DNA of 64,000 nucleotides. Origin: Vombatus ursinus (taxonomy: Eukaryota > Chordata > Mammalia > Diprotodontia > Vombatidae). The notes under the pieces were generated by a model. That model was not told the origin of the DNA. It saw nothing but the letters and a program-made list of their open reading frames with translations, and searched no databases. A program made the translations under genes and the position numbers. Location of the stretch: contig NW_020948983.1 in assembly GCF_900497805.2 (NCBI RefSeq), positions 24,453,176-24,517,175 on the forward strand, in the 5' to 3' direction. Within the stretch, counting starts at the first letter, position 1; every line of letters starts with the position of its first letter. Shown in pieces: positions 52,876 to 64,000 of this stretch.

Positions 52876-53395
52876 AACTCCTACTACAGCATATTAACAG
52901 TTGAGCTCTCTGAGGGAGAAGGTATAAAGAGAGGAGAGTGAAAGGCCAAGTAATAAACCTTAGGGGAAAAAAAGACTTACATAGTAAGTAAACAGGAATG
53001 AGAGCAGCCAGCAAAGAAAAAAGGACAAAAAATATGAGGGGAATGGGGAACTGTCAGCTTAAAGTCAGAAATGAGAAAGGGGAAGTCGTTCAGCAATATC
53101 AAATGTAATAGACAGGAGAATAACAATAGGAGAGTGAAGACAGAGAAAAGGTCATTGCCTTTAGTAATAGGGAAGTCTTTGGTATTCAAGGGCCATCTCT
53201 AATAGAGTAATGGGGATGGAAACTAGACAGCATGTGGTTATGAAACAGAAGAAAATGGAGCCATCAATGTAGCCCACTATTTGAAAAATTTTGCAGCAAA
53301 AGAAAGGAGACATTTAGGATGCTGGAGGAACAATGGGGTCTAGAAAGATATAGTTGAATAAGGATCAATATGATTCCAAAGGCAGCTGCAGCCTA
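52876..53395. other. No gene recognised; A/G-rich
   Basis: The purine-rich DNA has no coding signal or clear repeat assignment. Confidence 0.4.
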
Positions 53396-53399
53396 TTGA

Positions 53400-53510
53400 A
53401 AATAACAGTGAATTTGAGAGTGAGAATACCTGAGATTGAAGCTATGTTCTACCACTTACTAGCTTTGTGACCTTGGGCAAGTTACTTCCTTGGACTCTAT
53501 AAAACAAAGT
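53400..53510 (+). mobile_element. MIR remnant
   Basis: CACTTACTAGCTTTGTGACC, TTGGGCAAGTTACTTCC and GGACTCTATAAAACAAAG match the MIR core. Confidence 0.65.
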
Positions 53511-53569
53511 AGTCAAAATGGCAGACTAGAAGTCAGGGTATCTACTTTGCTGATTGGGGTAAGCTATGG

Positions 53570-53760
53570 ATCCTTGTGGTTGTTAGTTGGTTATTCTTCC
53601 CTCCTCGAAGAGGAGCAGTGGTACATAGGGTGATGTCTTGACTTGCTGGTGAATTGCATGTGCAATATTGTCAACCTCAGGAGGCTGATATCACCCTCCA
53701 TTGGTCCTCTTCAAGAAGGAATGCTGTTTTTGTGATGGTAAATTAGGACATCTTTTGTCT
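53570..53760 (+). mobile_element. Marsupial SINE-like repeat (GTTTGTCCTC type), decayed
   Basis: TTCCCTCCTCGAAGAGGAGC, GATGTCTTGACTTGCTGGTG and GAATTGCATG echo the copy at 9790. The second half has diverged or been replaced. Confidence 0.6.
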
Positions 53761-54630
53761 CAATTCTGAAACTATGGATATGACTCACAATAAAGATGAA
53801 ATAATCTGAGGCAATGAGCTAGATCACAAAAACAACAGAAAACACACCCTATGTTTAAGAAGTTGCCTATCAGTTGCAATTCAGTGGAAGAATAACAAGT
53901 GGGATTTGTATCTCAGCTGAGAAGAAGCCTACCTGCAAAAGAGTAGAGAAATAGTAGAGAGAAGCTAAACCAAGGAAGCATTCTGGCATCATCATTTCCA
54001 AAGCCAAAGAGGTATTGAAGTTGATTCAATGCTAGGAGCCTGAGTTGTCTGAGTTATCAATCTTCCCTGTCTGACCAGATTCCTAGGAGTCTGTTGGACA
54101 GTGTGCTCTTGTGTATATGGGGAGATTAATCTCTGTTATTTACCTGCTATTTTGTTTAATTAAGTGCCCTTGTCTTGAATGAAGGTGTTCTCTGATTTTA
54201 GCAGGTACAAGATCAGATCAGATGGGCTTACAAACTGTGGCCTTGAATTGAGATGGAACTAGAGAGTACCTTGAATCTAGGCATAGCTTTTAACTTGAGT
54301 AGGATCCAGGCTACATTTATTTATATTTGTACAGGTAGAATTAGTAGAATCAGTAGAATTAATGCTCCTTGAGAATGGATTATTTTTATTAATAATAACT
54401 AGCAAATAGCACAGTGCATTTCACATGATGGATGCTTAAATTTTAAATAAAAAGCCCCCACAAAATTTAATTAAATTATTTATAAAAAATCTGATCAGGA
54501 ATCATACAAAAGGAAAAGGAATAAAATATATATTGACCTGATAAGATCATAGATCCATTGAAGTTTTGAAATACAGTATTAGCCTCATTGTCATTTAGGA
54601 ATGCAATATGACTGATTTAAACATTCCCAA
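53761..54630. other. No gene recognised; possible L2 end near 54400
   Basis: AGCACAGTGCATTTCACATG and GATGCTTAAATTTTAAAT (54409-54447) hint at an L2 3' end. Otherwise nothing could be assigned. Confidence 0.4.
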
Positions 54631-54639
54631 TGGCATTCA

Positions 54640-55620
54640 ACCAATCAATTATCAAGCATTCATTAAGCACCTAATATAGATATAATATAGGGCACAAGAG
54701 ATACAAAGACAAAAATGTAAAAACTCCTCAAGAACTTTTCATTCCTTCAGGAGAGATAATTTGGGGAGGTACTAACAACTTGGGCCCCAGGAAAAGTCTG
54801 ATGTAAAATATAACATGAACTGAGCTTTGAAAGAAACTAGGGATAGTAAGAGTCAGAGGTAAGAAGGGGGTGCATTGGAGGAATGAGGAATAGCCCACAC
54901 AAAGAACAACAAGAAATTCAGTTTGGTTTAACCATAATGACTAGAATATATAATGGGACTGGAAAAGTAGTTTAGAACCAGATTGTCAAAGGCTTTTAAT
55001 AAAAAAAAAACAGAGGAGTTTGTATTTGATCCTAAAGGCAATAGAAAGGCATCAAAGTTTATTTAGTGGGGGAATGACATGGGCAGACTATGATTTAGGA
55101 ATATATTGCTATGATACTTTGAGACAGATTGGAGAAGGGAAAGATGAGACTGGGGTATCAATTAGGAAGCTGTTATAATAGTCCATTTGAGAGATGATGA
55201 GGGTGAACTAGGGTAGTAGCTATATTGAGTGAAGAGGAGACAGATGGGAGTGATATTGTAGAGATAGAATTGATAAACTTAGGTAATTGATTGGATGTGA
55301 GTGAGGGCTAGTGAGAAGTGTATTGGAGATAGCTCCAATGTTGTGAACTTGGGTGACTGGAAGGGCACAGGTGTCCTGAAAAAATTAGGGAGTGTGTTTG
55401 GGAGAAGAGGAGTGATAACGAGTTCTTTTTGGGATATCTACTGACAGGAAGGCTGAAGACGTGAGGAAAGAGGAATAAATATGGAACACCTGACTTAAAA
55501 TTTGCTAGGGAATTAACAAGAGACGTATTAAGGGATTGCTGGGCTGCAATTAGGGGAAAATATATTAGAAACATTAATACTAAGGCTTAATGGGTCATTA
55601 GCACTGGAAAATGTTCTATT
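54640..55620 (+). repeat. Old therian interspersed repeat (unnamed), long copy
   Basis: This is the longest copy of the family in the window. It opens with CAAGCATTCATTAAGCACCT, passes GTACTAACAACTTGGGCCCC, then GGAGTTTGTATTTGATCCTA, AGTGGGGGAATGACATGGGC, and CTGTTATAATAGTCCATTTG with AGATGATGAGGG, ending near 55620. The order matches a repeat common to marsupials and placentals. Its class is not certain from memory; if it is an LTR-type element it is an old fossil. No open frame of note remains. Confidence 0.6.
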
Positions 55621-55854
55621 CCTTGAAGATGACTGCTCTCAAATGAGACTTTTCCACTTGTATGTTTGCAATTCATGACAGAATTGTCCTCAAAAGATAC
55701 TGTCTTAGCATAGTCTAATTAGAGTCCTTAGTAGTTTAATTCTAGGAACTGAATAAACAAAAGATTGTGTTTATGGCATTATGGTTATGGTGCTTAGCAG
55801 CTAAAACTATTGAATGGACTTGTTTTTACTTGCCAAAGAAGTTGGAGAGTATAT

Positions 55855-55930
55855 GTTTATTCAATTTAATAAACATTTAATGAGCACCCACTATGTGTGA
55901 GGCACTGTGCCAGGGAGTGAGAAATGATGG
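55855..55930 (+). repeat. Old therian interspersed repeat, 5' piece
   Basis: TAATAAACATTTAATGAGCA, CCCACTATGTGTGAGGCACT and GTGCCAGGGAGTGAG form a separate short opening of the same family. Confidence 0.6.
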
Positions 55931-56320
55931 GTATTGGCTGGCCTAATTTTTTTGGAAGCTCATGTTTAGGCTATTGCTAATCTGTGGCTTCTGCCATTAT
56001 TGACGTTCAGCAAGACATATTGTTCCCTGTTGTGCCGTCCAGGGAACTGGTTAAGTGAAGGTGCGAAAACTTGGTCCAAAACATAGAGAAATATTTTGTT
56101 GCAATGACAATTTCTGTTGACCTATTTTTTTTTATTACCCAAGTGTTTAGTGACTGAAATGTGGAGTTAAATTCCCAGTCTGACATATTGGCAATAAGTT
56201 TAATTTTTAGCATGTAAATATTAAAAGTCATGATATTGTAAAATATAACTACCTAGATTTTATCTTATCCTGGGCTGTAATCTCACTGAGGGCAGAGATG
56301 AATTTTAATAGTTCTAGCTT
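55931..56320. other. No gene recognised
   Basis: No repeat or coding frame could be assigned in this stretch; a partial L2-like phrase (CACTGAGGGCAGAGATGAAT) stands at 56284. Confidence 0.4.
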
Positions 56321-56324
56321 ATAG

Positions 56325-56450
56325 GGTTTGTAAAGAACTTTATAGTGCTGGTATTATTGCCACTTTACATGCGAGAAAACAAACTTCAAGAGGTTAATTG
56401 ACATGCCAATGATCACATGGCTAGTAAAATATTAGAGCTAAATTCAGTTC
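56325..56450 (-). mobile_element. MIR-type remnant, reverse
   Basis: GGTTTGTAAAGAACTTTATAG, CACTTTACATGCGAGAAAAC and ATCACATGGCTAGTAAAAT match the reverse MIR pattern. Confidence 0.65.
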
Positions 56451-56870
56451 AATTTAACAAACACTTATTAATCGCCTACCATGTGCCAAGCTATAGACAT
56501 ACTAAAAACAAAACAAAATGAAATAAAATAAAATAAAATAAAACAAAACAGTACATAAGCTCATGTCAGGCAGCTTTGTGGTGTGATGGATAGAGTACTG
56601 GGCTTAGAATCAGGAAGACTCATTTTTCTGAATTCAAATTAGGCCTCAGATGCTTACTAGATATGTGATCCTAGGCAAGTCACTTAACCCAGTTTGTCTG
56701 AATTTCCTCATCTGTAAAATGAGCTAGAGAAGAAAATGGCAAACACTTCCAACGTTTTTGCCAAAAAACCCTCAAAAATGGGGTCATGAAGAGTCAGACA
56801 TGACTGAAATGACTGAATCATAACATCGAAAGCTCATGTAACTTACATTCTACTGGAATCAAGTACAGTT
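56450..56870 (+). repeat. Old therian interspersed repeat, split by a SINE
   Basis: CAAACACTTATTAATCGCCT and ACCATGTGCCAAGC are followed by an AAATA simple array (56515-56545), then a SINE. The repeat resumes as AACTTACATTCTACTGGAAT. Confidence 0.65.
56567..56829 (+). mobile_element. SINE with RTE-like tail, perfect target duplication
   Basis: The head is CAGGCAGCTTTGTGGTGTGA. The body contains TTACTAGATATGTGATCCTAG and GTAAAATGAGCTAGAGAAG, and the end reads AATGGGGTCATGAAGAGTCA. AAGCTCATGT occurs perfectly at 56557-56566 and 56830-56839. Confidence 0.93.
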
Positions 56871-57429
56871 CTCTTGACCCTAAGTTCAACATCCTTTCCT
56901 GTATTCTGCACTACTCCACTTCCTTCCCAGCTTCTCATGAACTTCATGCTTTCCAGAAGGTCATTATCCTGTTAGATGAAATAAACTCAGCACTTATTTA
57001 GTATCCTCTACTCCTAGCACTCCTACCTCCCTCTAATTGGAAAGAGTGGGAGGTGGGGTGGGACATTGGAGAACTCCTCTCTGATCCTACATATAAGTAG
57101 GGTGCCTAGGCAGCTACATCATTGCATTGGGTACCCTTCCCTTCTTTTCAGCTTTGTTTTATGTGTGTTTTCCCCCATCAAATAGTGAGTTTTTTGAGGT
57201 CAGGGAGATAACTTCAAAAGAAGAGTGGCAAATTTGTATTTGGACACAGAATTATTAAAGGAATAAATATCTGGTCTCCCAAGAAGCTATCCATTTAGAA
57301 AAGAACAATATTTGTTTGGGCATATTACCTGTTCAAGATACACACACACAAATACACACATATACATATATAAGTACATATATGTATATAAATTTTTGTT
57401 AAAAATCTGCCTTATTACTTTATAATCAC

Positions 57430-57687
57430 ATACGTATTTTCAGTCATTTTTCAGTCATTTCCAACTCTTTGTAACCCTATTTGGGCTTTTCTTGGCAAAC
57501 CACTGGAGTACTTTGCCATTTCCTTCTCCGGCTCATTTTACATATGAGGAAATTAAGGCAAATAGGATTATGTGACTTGGCCAGAGTCACACAGCTAGTA
57601 CATGTCTGAAGCCCAATTTGAGCTCATCAAGATGAATCTTCCTGACTTCAGGCCCAGCACTCTAACCACTGTGCCACCTAGCTGTCG
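57430..57687 (-). mobile_element. SINE with RTE-like tail, reverse
   Basis: The copy runs from TCAGTCATTTCCAACTCTTT through GGCAAACCACTGGAGTACTT and GAGTCACACAGCTAGTACAT to CTAACCACTGTGCCACCTAG. Its tRNA-like head abuts a TG microsatellite. Confidence 0.92.

Positions 57688-57726
<39 letters not shown>
57688..57726 (+). repeat. TG microsatellite
   Basis: About 18 TG units directly adjoin the head of the reverse SINE. Confidence 0.95.
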
Positions 57727-57727
<1 letters not shown>

Positions 57728-58725
57728 CCCCTAACTCCTACTTATGAGCTTTTAATTCTTTTAACTCTGAACATCTGAGGCTTTCCAATGTCACCATTTC
57801 CATTTTGTAGGTGATATTACAGAAATATAGAAAGTAGGCGTATATTCAGCCAAGGATATAGTGTAAATAAATCTATGGAAGAACAGGGATTTAAACTTCT
57901 ATCCTTTTATTTTTTTTCCTTAGATCATTGAGGTACAGTGCTCTCTCTGTGTGTATGTGAACTGGATTTGATACTGGTTTTATAATATAGAATGGCCCAT
58001 TTTTCTTCCTTTAAATGGTTGCCATTACCTTTCATTCAGGGTCAGGGAGAGGAATATTTGAATGGGAAGTAATAGGCTCCCTTGACTGGAGTTCTTCCTG
58101 CCCACTTACTTGGTATGTTGTATGTTATTTTCCAAGTATGAATTGGACTGGATGAATTGCCTTCCTACTCTGAGATTCTTTTTGATTTCAAATGCGTTAG
58201 GTAGGCAAGTTAATAGCATGCAATGTACTTCATATAGAAATTTCCTTTCAGTTCCTACCTGTTTCTTCATTTGACTAATTTCTACAGTTATATCTTCTCT
58301 CTTGATTCTTCTTTATTCATAAAGGTATGGGAGAAAAGTTTCAGGAAAGGTCAACAAAGTTACATATCTAATATTGTCACTCAACCTTTATTTTTTCTTT
58401 AAGACAGTGCATGGGGGGAATCTTAATGAACAAGTTCTGTACCATAAATTAAATTGGGGCATGCTACATTCTTCTTGCAGAACTTGGGAAAGTACAGTCA
58501 CCTATTGGGGATTTCCTTCTATCCAAAATCTCATGGAGCTACCCCTAGCTTCAATTATTATGACAAAATTCCCTAACAAGGGGAAGGGGAAAAAAAAATC
58601 GATGAGACTCACTTATAGTTAAAATGATATCTCTCCTTCTTGCTCTATGAGTCAGAAATCGTCTGTTGTTCCTCTGTGCTACCCTTTCACTTTGTATCTC
58701 TCATGGTACTTAGCACATTTAATTA
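57727..58725. other. No gene recognised
   Basis: A short MIR/CORE-SINE tail (GGACTGGATGAATTGCCTTC, about 58146) is the only hint. The 82-codon frame at 58374-58622 has no recognisable motif. Confidence 0.4.
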
Positions 58726-59090
58726 ATCAAGGATTTATTAAGCACCTATTATATGCCAGGCATTATCCTAGGCATCGGGGTTATAGTTATAAAGAATGAA
58801 ATAATACTTCCACATGGGAAAATTGGAACACTAATGCATCGTTGGTGGAGTTGTGAAGTTGTGAATTGATCCAACCATTCTGGAGAACAATTTGGAACTA
58901 TGCCTAAATGGTTATAAAACTGTGCATACCCTTTAATCCAGCAATACCTCCTTTAGGTCTGTATCCCAAAGAGATCATAAAAAAGGGAAAAGGACCCACA
59001 TGTACAAAAATATTTATAGCAGCTCTTTCTGTGGTGGCCAAGAATTGGAAATTGAGAGGATGTCCATTAATTGGGGAATAACTGAACAAG

Positions 59091-59354
59091 TTGTGGTCTA
59101 TGAATGTAATGGAATACTATTGTTCCATAAGAAATGGTGAGCAGGTAGACTTCAGAAAAACCTGGAAAGACTTACATGAACTGTTGCTGAGTGAAGTGAG
59201 CAGAACCAGGAGAACACTGTACACAGTAACAGCAACATTGTGTGAGATGATCGACTTTGTTAGACTTATCTCTTCTGAGCAATGCAATGATCTAAGATCA
59301 TTCCAAAAGACTCATGATGGAAAATGCTATCCACATCCAGAGAAAGAACTATGA
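59091..59354 (+). pseudogene. LINE-1 ORF2 C-terminal end
   Basis: An 87-codon open piece reads VMEYYCSIRNGEQVDFRKTW and finishes ...GKCYPHPEKEL before a stop. The same terminal phrase is seen near 20010 and 24860, so this marks the natural C-terminus of ORF2p in this L1 lineage. Upstream, a frame shift separates it from the 'PFNPAIPPL'-like part. Confidence 0.8.
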
Positions 59355-59595
59355 AGTCTGAATGCAGATAGAAGTTTACTATTTTCTCTTTCTTTTGCTT
59401 TTTTTTGTTTTTTGTTCTTTCTTTCTCATGGTTTTCTTCCCTTTTTTCTGATTCTTCTTTCACAACATGACGAATATGGAAATATGTTCAATATGACCAT
59501 ACGTATATGGCTTATATCAGATTGCATGCTGTCTTGGGGAAGGGGGCGTGAATGGAGGGAGGAAAAATTAGAACCCAAAATCTTAAAAAAGCAAA

Positions 59596-59700
59596 TGTTG
59601 AAAAATAAAATTATTAATTAAAAATTAATTAATTAAATTAAAATTAATTAAAATAATTAATTAAAAAATTAATTAAAATAAAATAATTAATTAAATAAAT
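59596..59700 (+). repeat. AATTA-rich L1 tail array
   Basis: Repeated AATTAATTAAAA-type units have replaced a simple poly-A tail at the L1 3' end. Confidence 0.85.
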
Positions 59701-59935
59701 AAACAAATGGTGCTTCCAAGGACCTAACATCCCAATGGGGAAGACAATAAGTACACATATAAGTACATATCAAATAAATGTAAACAATATAAATAAATAA
59801 ATAAGTTGTTAAAGTAGTTTGTGAGGGAAGGTAGAAATCAAGAAAGGCTTCATCTAGAAGATAATGCTTGAATTGTGCTTTGAGGGAAGAAAGGAATTCC
59901 ATGAGGCAGAAATAAGGAGGTAATGAATTCCAAGT

Positions 59936-62415
59936 ATATGAACTCTTTAGAATGTTTTTAAACGCATAGAGTACATAGAACTACAAAAGAAACCAATTAT
60001 GTTGAAATGCAGTTATCAACACATATGCATATATTTCACAGTTAAGAACCCTAAGTTAAGTTAAGAACCCTAGCTTTAAAAGCAAAGTTTATATTCTAGT
60101 TACAGTATAGTTATCTGTGTTTAATATATTCAGCATCATTCATTATGACAATGAATCATGGAATACCGTGGTGATCTCAGATGAATCAATCTGCAGGTGT
60201 TGGTTCTGAGGTTCATTATTTCAGCTTCAATTCATGCTGGCAGCCTAGGATCCCAGAGAGTGGCTAGCTATACCTCCACTCTCAGAGTTCTGAGGGTGGT
60301 GGTGTTATTTCTAGTAACATAACCTATGAAGCTTAAGTGGTGTGCTTCTCCCCAGGATTATCATTTGATAACAATGAATCAGCTATACTCTGCTAGCATT
60401 TAGAAAGGTGTTTTAAGTAAGGTGATACATGATGAAACAGTGGTATAAAAAATTCCCAACTACCCCACCTCTTCTAAGTTTGTGATACACTCTCTTACTA
60501 GTATATATAGAGTACCTGAGAAATAGGCTGGAGCTTAGACAGCACATATTCCAAAAAAGTAACAGTTCCTGATGACTAGAAGTCTTCCCCCCGCCCCCGC
60601 CCCCGCCCCATTTGTGGAGTCTTCGCTATGTTCCCCTTAGATACGGTGTAGCTTTTTCCTGGACTCCTTATAAAATCTTGAAACCATTTTTCTTCAGTAT
60701 GTGTCTTTTGACCTTTTCTCCTAATGTAGGCATTACTGTTAGCTGCTACTGTTGCTATTCTAGGGGCACCACTAGGACAACATTGAGAAGTCCAAACAGA
60801 CACTAATAGGAGAGAGGGAAATTGAGGCTTTTCTCTTTCCCTACTCCCAAGTGATCCTGTCTGAGGGGTTCATCTAGAACTATTCTTTCCTCTAAGTTGC
60901 AAGTCATACAGATGCCTTAGTTCTTAACTAGTTTGCTATTTTATACAAAACCCAAACAATATGTTTGATATACTTCAGTTTAAAGCCTTTGATTGAATAC
61001 AAGTATTCTCACCTGACAAAGGTATCAGAGTTAAGGTATATGGCTAGTTACTTTAAGTGGAAAAGGGGGTGATTAATGGACTAAATTGACCCTTATCTTT
61101 ACACTTGGTGTAAGTGAGAGGTAGTACAAAACCAACAATGGCTTGCCGGTGAGAAGTAGTACAAAGTACGTAAAAAAAAAAAAAGGTTAGAAGAAGGGAT
61201 GGAAAGTATTACAGTAAGAATGAAAAGCTACAGATGCACAGCCTGGTTTCCAGATTGTCAATACCTTTGAGATATTAAAAGGTCTGAAGACCTTTAGCAT
61301 ATTTGGTGGCTTCTCTCAGAAGGATTTCTAAAAGGCATGGCCGAGAATCACACAAAATGATCTCATGGAGGTGGATGTGAGTTGGTGGAAGAAATAACCT
61401 TGATAAAAAAAAAAAAATCACTGATCCACTTAAGTATCTAAAAGTAATAAGCATGTTCTGGTCTACTCTCCCAGAACCAGGCTGATTACAATTCCACATC
61501 AAAAGACTAAGGGTATCCTGAGGATTTGGGTATGTTACTTTTCTAATACCCTTGGCTAATCCCAAGAACTGTTTCCACATTGTTATCTGTCTGTGAATAA
61601 TTCTTCAATTCCATTTAACCACTAAATATCAACTAGCTTTTACAAAGGGATATTTATTTAAAAGATATAGAAGAACAGAAATCACCAATCCTCAACCTCA
61701 GGGTTACATTCCTATCCTTTCTCTGGGAAAAGTGGGCTCAACCTTAGCTCGATTTCTATAAAATATTGGTCCTGCCAAGTTCATATCTGGATATTGCACA
61801 ACTACTGCATGAGGTCCTTATCTCAGCTACAACTGGGCTAGATCCTGAAAAATCATTCCTTGAATGTTTCTCATGGTTCCTCAGGTCATTGATGGTAAGC
61901 TATCTGCTAACTTATTCTATTCTATTAGTCTATGGAATTCTGGGATTCTGGAAGACTTCTCTTTTGATCTTATGAAACTTACAAGATCAAAATCTTCCAT
62001 CCTTTCCCTCAAAATGGAAGAACAAAAGATGAGGCAAAGAACTCAGGCATATATTCATGGATCAAACATTTGCGGTAGTGGGGGTGGGGGTGGGGTGAAG
62101 GTATTCCCCTTTATAGAATTGTTTCTTACTAGATGCCATTAGGAAAGGAGGCAGACCAAGAGCAGAACAGCCAAAAATAGTGAATGAGGCTAAGAAAAAG
62201 GATTTTTAGTTACAGAGTTTTAATTCCAGAGCCTTTTATTTACCCTGTAGTTAATTGAACTGGACCAATTGCGTAATGTCTCTGCATTCTCCAGTCCCTC
62301 CAAATTATTTCCATTATAATTCATCACAGTTGTCGTGCATTCTAGCTCCCTGGTCTCTTCTACACAGTGTGATGTTATGGGCACTCTGTCTATGTGTCTG
62401 AACTTATTATATAAA
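59936..62415. other. No gene recognised over 2.5 kb
   Basis: The recognisable items are small: a local duplication of the phrase GTTAAGAACCCTA (60043-60072), a CCCCCG array (60587-60610), and an A-run at 61168-61180. A 101-codon minus-strand frame (61275-61580) and a 92-codon plus-strand frame (61864-62142) show no family motif. This may be largely unique sequence. Confidence 0.4.
60587..60610 (+). repeat. CCCCCG simple repeat
   Basis: Four CCCCCG-type units form the most G/C-rich point in an A/T-rich window. The flanks are not CpG-rich, so it is not an island promoter. Confidence 0.9.
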
Positions 62416-62429
62416 TTAGTGCCCATTCC

Positions 62430-62560
62430 TAATCTCTTCTACTAAGTGGAAACTTTCTGAGGGAAGGCACCTTACTTTTGTTCCCTTTCTGTATGTTTCA
62501 TAGTACCTAAAATGATATTTTACACATAATAAGGTAGACATTGAATTGGATTAAGTATGA
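62430..62560 (+). mobile_element. L2 LINE 3' end remnant
   Basis: GGAAACTTTCTGAGGGAAGG, CACCTTACTTTTGTTCCC and CATAGTACCTAAAATGATAT follow the L2 3' end. A second piece lies at about 62655-62745 (CCTTGCACATAGTAGGTGCT). Confidence 0.65.
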
Positions 62561-62745
62561 CTTGCCCCCAAATTCTTTGTAATTGGTTTTATTGCCAACT
62601 CAAAGGTAGATATTCATTTCCATATTGTCCTGTGGATAACTTATACATTATTTATTTTTATCACACCTCCATTGCCTAGTCCAATCAATACCTTGCACAT
62701 AGTAGGTGCTCAGAAATGATCATGAAATTGAATTTAGTCAATTGT

Positions 62746-63949
62746 ACTTTAGACACTGGGTCTAACAACAATAAGCATCGTCCTTTGCTCCAACCTCATT
62801 TCCCCAAAAAGGGTAAATCTCTAAATGTTACTTTCATTTGCCTCATGTCTAGATTTCCTCAGATATAGGTCACAGGTTCCCAGTTAATGGAACAGACTTT
62901 GTCTCACCCTGCAGAAAAATGGAGAAGACCAAAAAAACCCCCAAAAAACAAAACCTCTGGGGAGCCCAGAAAAATGTACAGAAATGCACAGTAATTTAAA
63001 AGTCTGTCAGTCCCCCTTGAAAAAAAATAATTTGGGGTTATCATTAAAGAAACTCTAACATTCAATTCAGGAGGAACTCAAGACTTCCTCTGGAATACTG
63101 TACTAGCCTCTTCTAAGCTACAGTGAAAGCATAGTTTCACCCTGTGGTTTGGATATTCCCCAGAAGGTAAACACATATATGGGACTTTTCTCATTGACTG
63201 AGTAACTTCCTGGTTCCAAGTAGACTACTACTCAGGAATTATTTGGGAATTCTTCTTTCTCCAAGGAGTATATTGAAGAAAAATAGGGGTTTTTTTAATT
63301 CTAAAATAGAGGTTAACATTTTTTGTGTGTATTATGAATCTGTTTGACAGTTTAATGAAGCCTATGGACCCCTTCTCAGAATAGTATTTTAAATAATTGA
63401 AAGATATGTCAAATTTCAATATAGAAGTTAGATGCATTTCCCTCATTCTGAGTTCATGGACACTTTAGGGGTCCATGGATACAAATGGATCTTGACTCTA
63501 GAATTCTTTAACTCAGAAACTCTTGAGTTTGGAGGTAAACATGAGGCAACTTTCCAAGACTAATATTACCTATGAAATTTCCTTTCTTTGCCTACAAGGC
63601 TAGATTCCAGAATCTTGATGCCTAGGGAATTCACAATTGTTTTTCTTCCATGCAGGAATTAGGAGTCGACAAATATTTTGATGAACTAAACCCTTGGGCC
63701 AAATGGACACTCTCATGCGTGTCACTATAATGTGCTTCTGCAAGAAATATATTAGTAACTCAGTTGGTGCTATTTCTTGAACCAGGAAAATCTGTTCTCA
63801 TGATTTCTCCTTGTAAACTATATGCAATCCCTGAAACTCCCAGGTGACTCTACCTAAGCAGACATTTTAGTTTCTGGAGGAATGTGCTTTCCCTCAGTGC
63901 AAAACCTACTCTGCTCTGTGTGGACCTGTCTTTGGAAGAAGAGGAGATT
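62746..63949. other. No gene recognised
   Basis: There is mixed A/T-rich DNA to the edge of the window, with no coding frame or repeat family that could be supported. Confidence 0.4.
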
Positions 63950-63950
63950 T

Positions 63951-63954
63951 AAAA

Positions 63955-63998
<44 letters not shown>

Positions 63999-64000
63999 AA
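63951..64000 (+). repeat. GAAA microsatellite, cut by window end
   Basis: Pure GAAA units begin after GATTTAAAAAA and run off the end. The full length is unknown. Confidence 0.95.

Larger units (their letters stand above)
58812..59704 (+). mobile_element. LINE-1 3' end (ORF2 C-terminus and 3' UTR), 5'-truncated
   Basis: L1 text starts at the 'GGVVNW'-like C-terminal region (TCGTTGGTGGAGTTGTGAAG), passes the end of ORF2 and the 3' UTR (CATGCTGTCTTGGGGAAGGG), and ends with an unusual AATTA-rich tail (59600-59704). The flanks AAATAATACTTCC (58799-58811) and AAATGGTGCTTCC (59705-59717) match at 10 of 13 positions. Low ORF decay suggests a moderate age. Confidence 0.85.
58728..59935 (+). repeat. 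Old therian interspersed repeat, split by an L1
   Basis: The opening AAGCACCTATTATATGCCAG and GCATTATCCTAGGCATCGGG precedes the L1 (58812-59704). After it come AAGGACCTAACATCCCAATG, GGAAGACAATAAGTAC and ATAATGCTTGAATTGTGCTT, the middle of the same family. Confidence 0.7.

Noticed and set aside
54640-55620. A named LTR or retroviral element
   Set aside because: No terminal repeats, primer-binding site or gag/pol text was recognised, so a family name was not assigned.
60587-60610. A CpG-island promoter
   Set aside because: The G/C-rich part is only about 24 bp and its flanks are CpG-poor.
61275-61580. A minus-strand 101-codon gene
   Set aside because: The frame has no family resemblance and crosses an A-run; chance length in a 64-kb window.

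Overview
This 64-kb window looks like intergenic or intronic DNA from a marsupial. No host gene, exon series, tRNA, rRNA or CpG-island promoter could be supported. The marsupial call rests on the interspersed repeats: (1) tRNA-derived SINEs with the head GGGCAGCTAGGTGGCACAG and the tail CTGTGTGACCCTGGGCAAG; (2) SINEs ending in an RTE/BovB-like tail (GAAGAGTCAGACATGACTGA); (3) a LINE-1 lineage with a polypurine spacer between ORF1 and ORF2; (4) ORF1-only 'half-L1' (HAL1-like) elements; (5) a thin layer of old MIR and L2. The SINE body resembles, from memory, the form common in Australian marsupials; the species cannot be fixed.

Layout. 1-700: no recognised element. 700-10.9 kb: a LINE-1 pile-up on the + strand. 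It holds the 5' UTR and ORF1 start of a HAL1-type element, an L1 from 5' UTR to ORF2, a HAL1-type 3' half, and a third L1 carrying two SINEs. 10.9-16.1 kb: old SINE/MIR pieces, one RTE 3' end and unassigned DNA. 16.1-25.2 kb: one 5'-to-3' but decayed L1, split by a second L1 that has lost almost all of ORF2. 25.6-26.0 kb: the 3' end of a probable processed pseudogene encoding a lysine-rich 7-8 residue repeat. 27.1-33.9 kb: a minus-strand nest in which one HAL1-like element carries a second, younger one; the younger keeps a 285-codon open ORF1. 35.5-36 kb: minus-strand L1 3' end. 36.8-39.7 kb: an L1 interrupted by a 1.16-kb HAL1-type fragment flanked by a perfect 13-bp duplication. 41.3-42.7 kb: an older L1 ORF2 remnant. 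43-64 kb: lower repeat density with MIR, L2 (including a reverse-transcriptase piece at 46.8-47.3 kb), several SINEs, an old repeat family at 40.4, 45.6, 54.6-55.6 and 58.7-59.9 kb, and one 3' L1 insertion.

The only coherent biology is retrotransposition. L1 supplies ORF1p (coiled coil plus RNA-binding domains) and ORF2p (endonuclease plus reverse transcriptase). HAL1-like elements carry only ORF1 and would need ORF2p in trans, as would the A-tailed SINEs; SINEs with the RTE-like tail probably used RTE machinery. The most interesting material is the HAL1-like family: three copies lack ORF2 at the same place and share a duplicated 3' module, and two insertion events can be read from target-site duplications.
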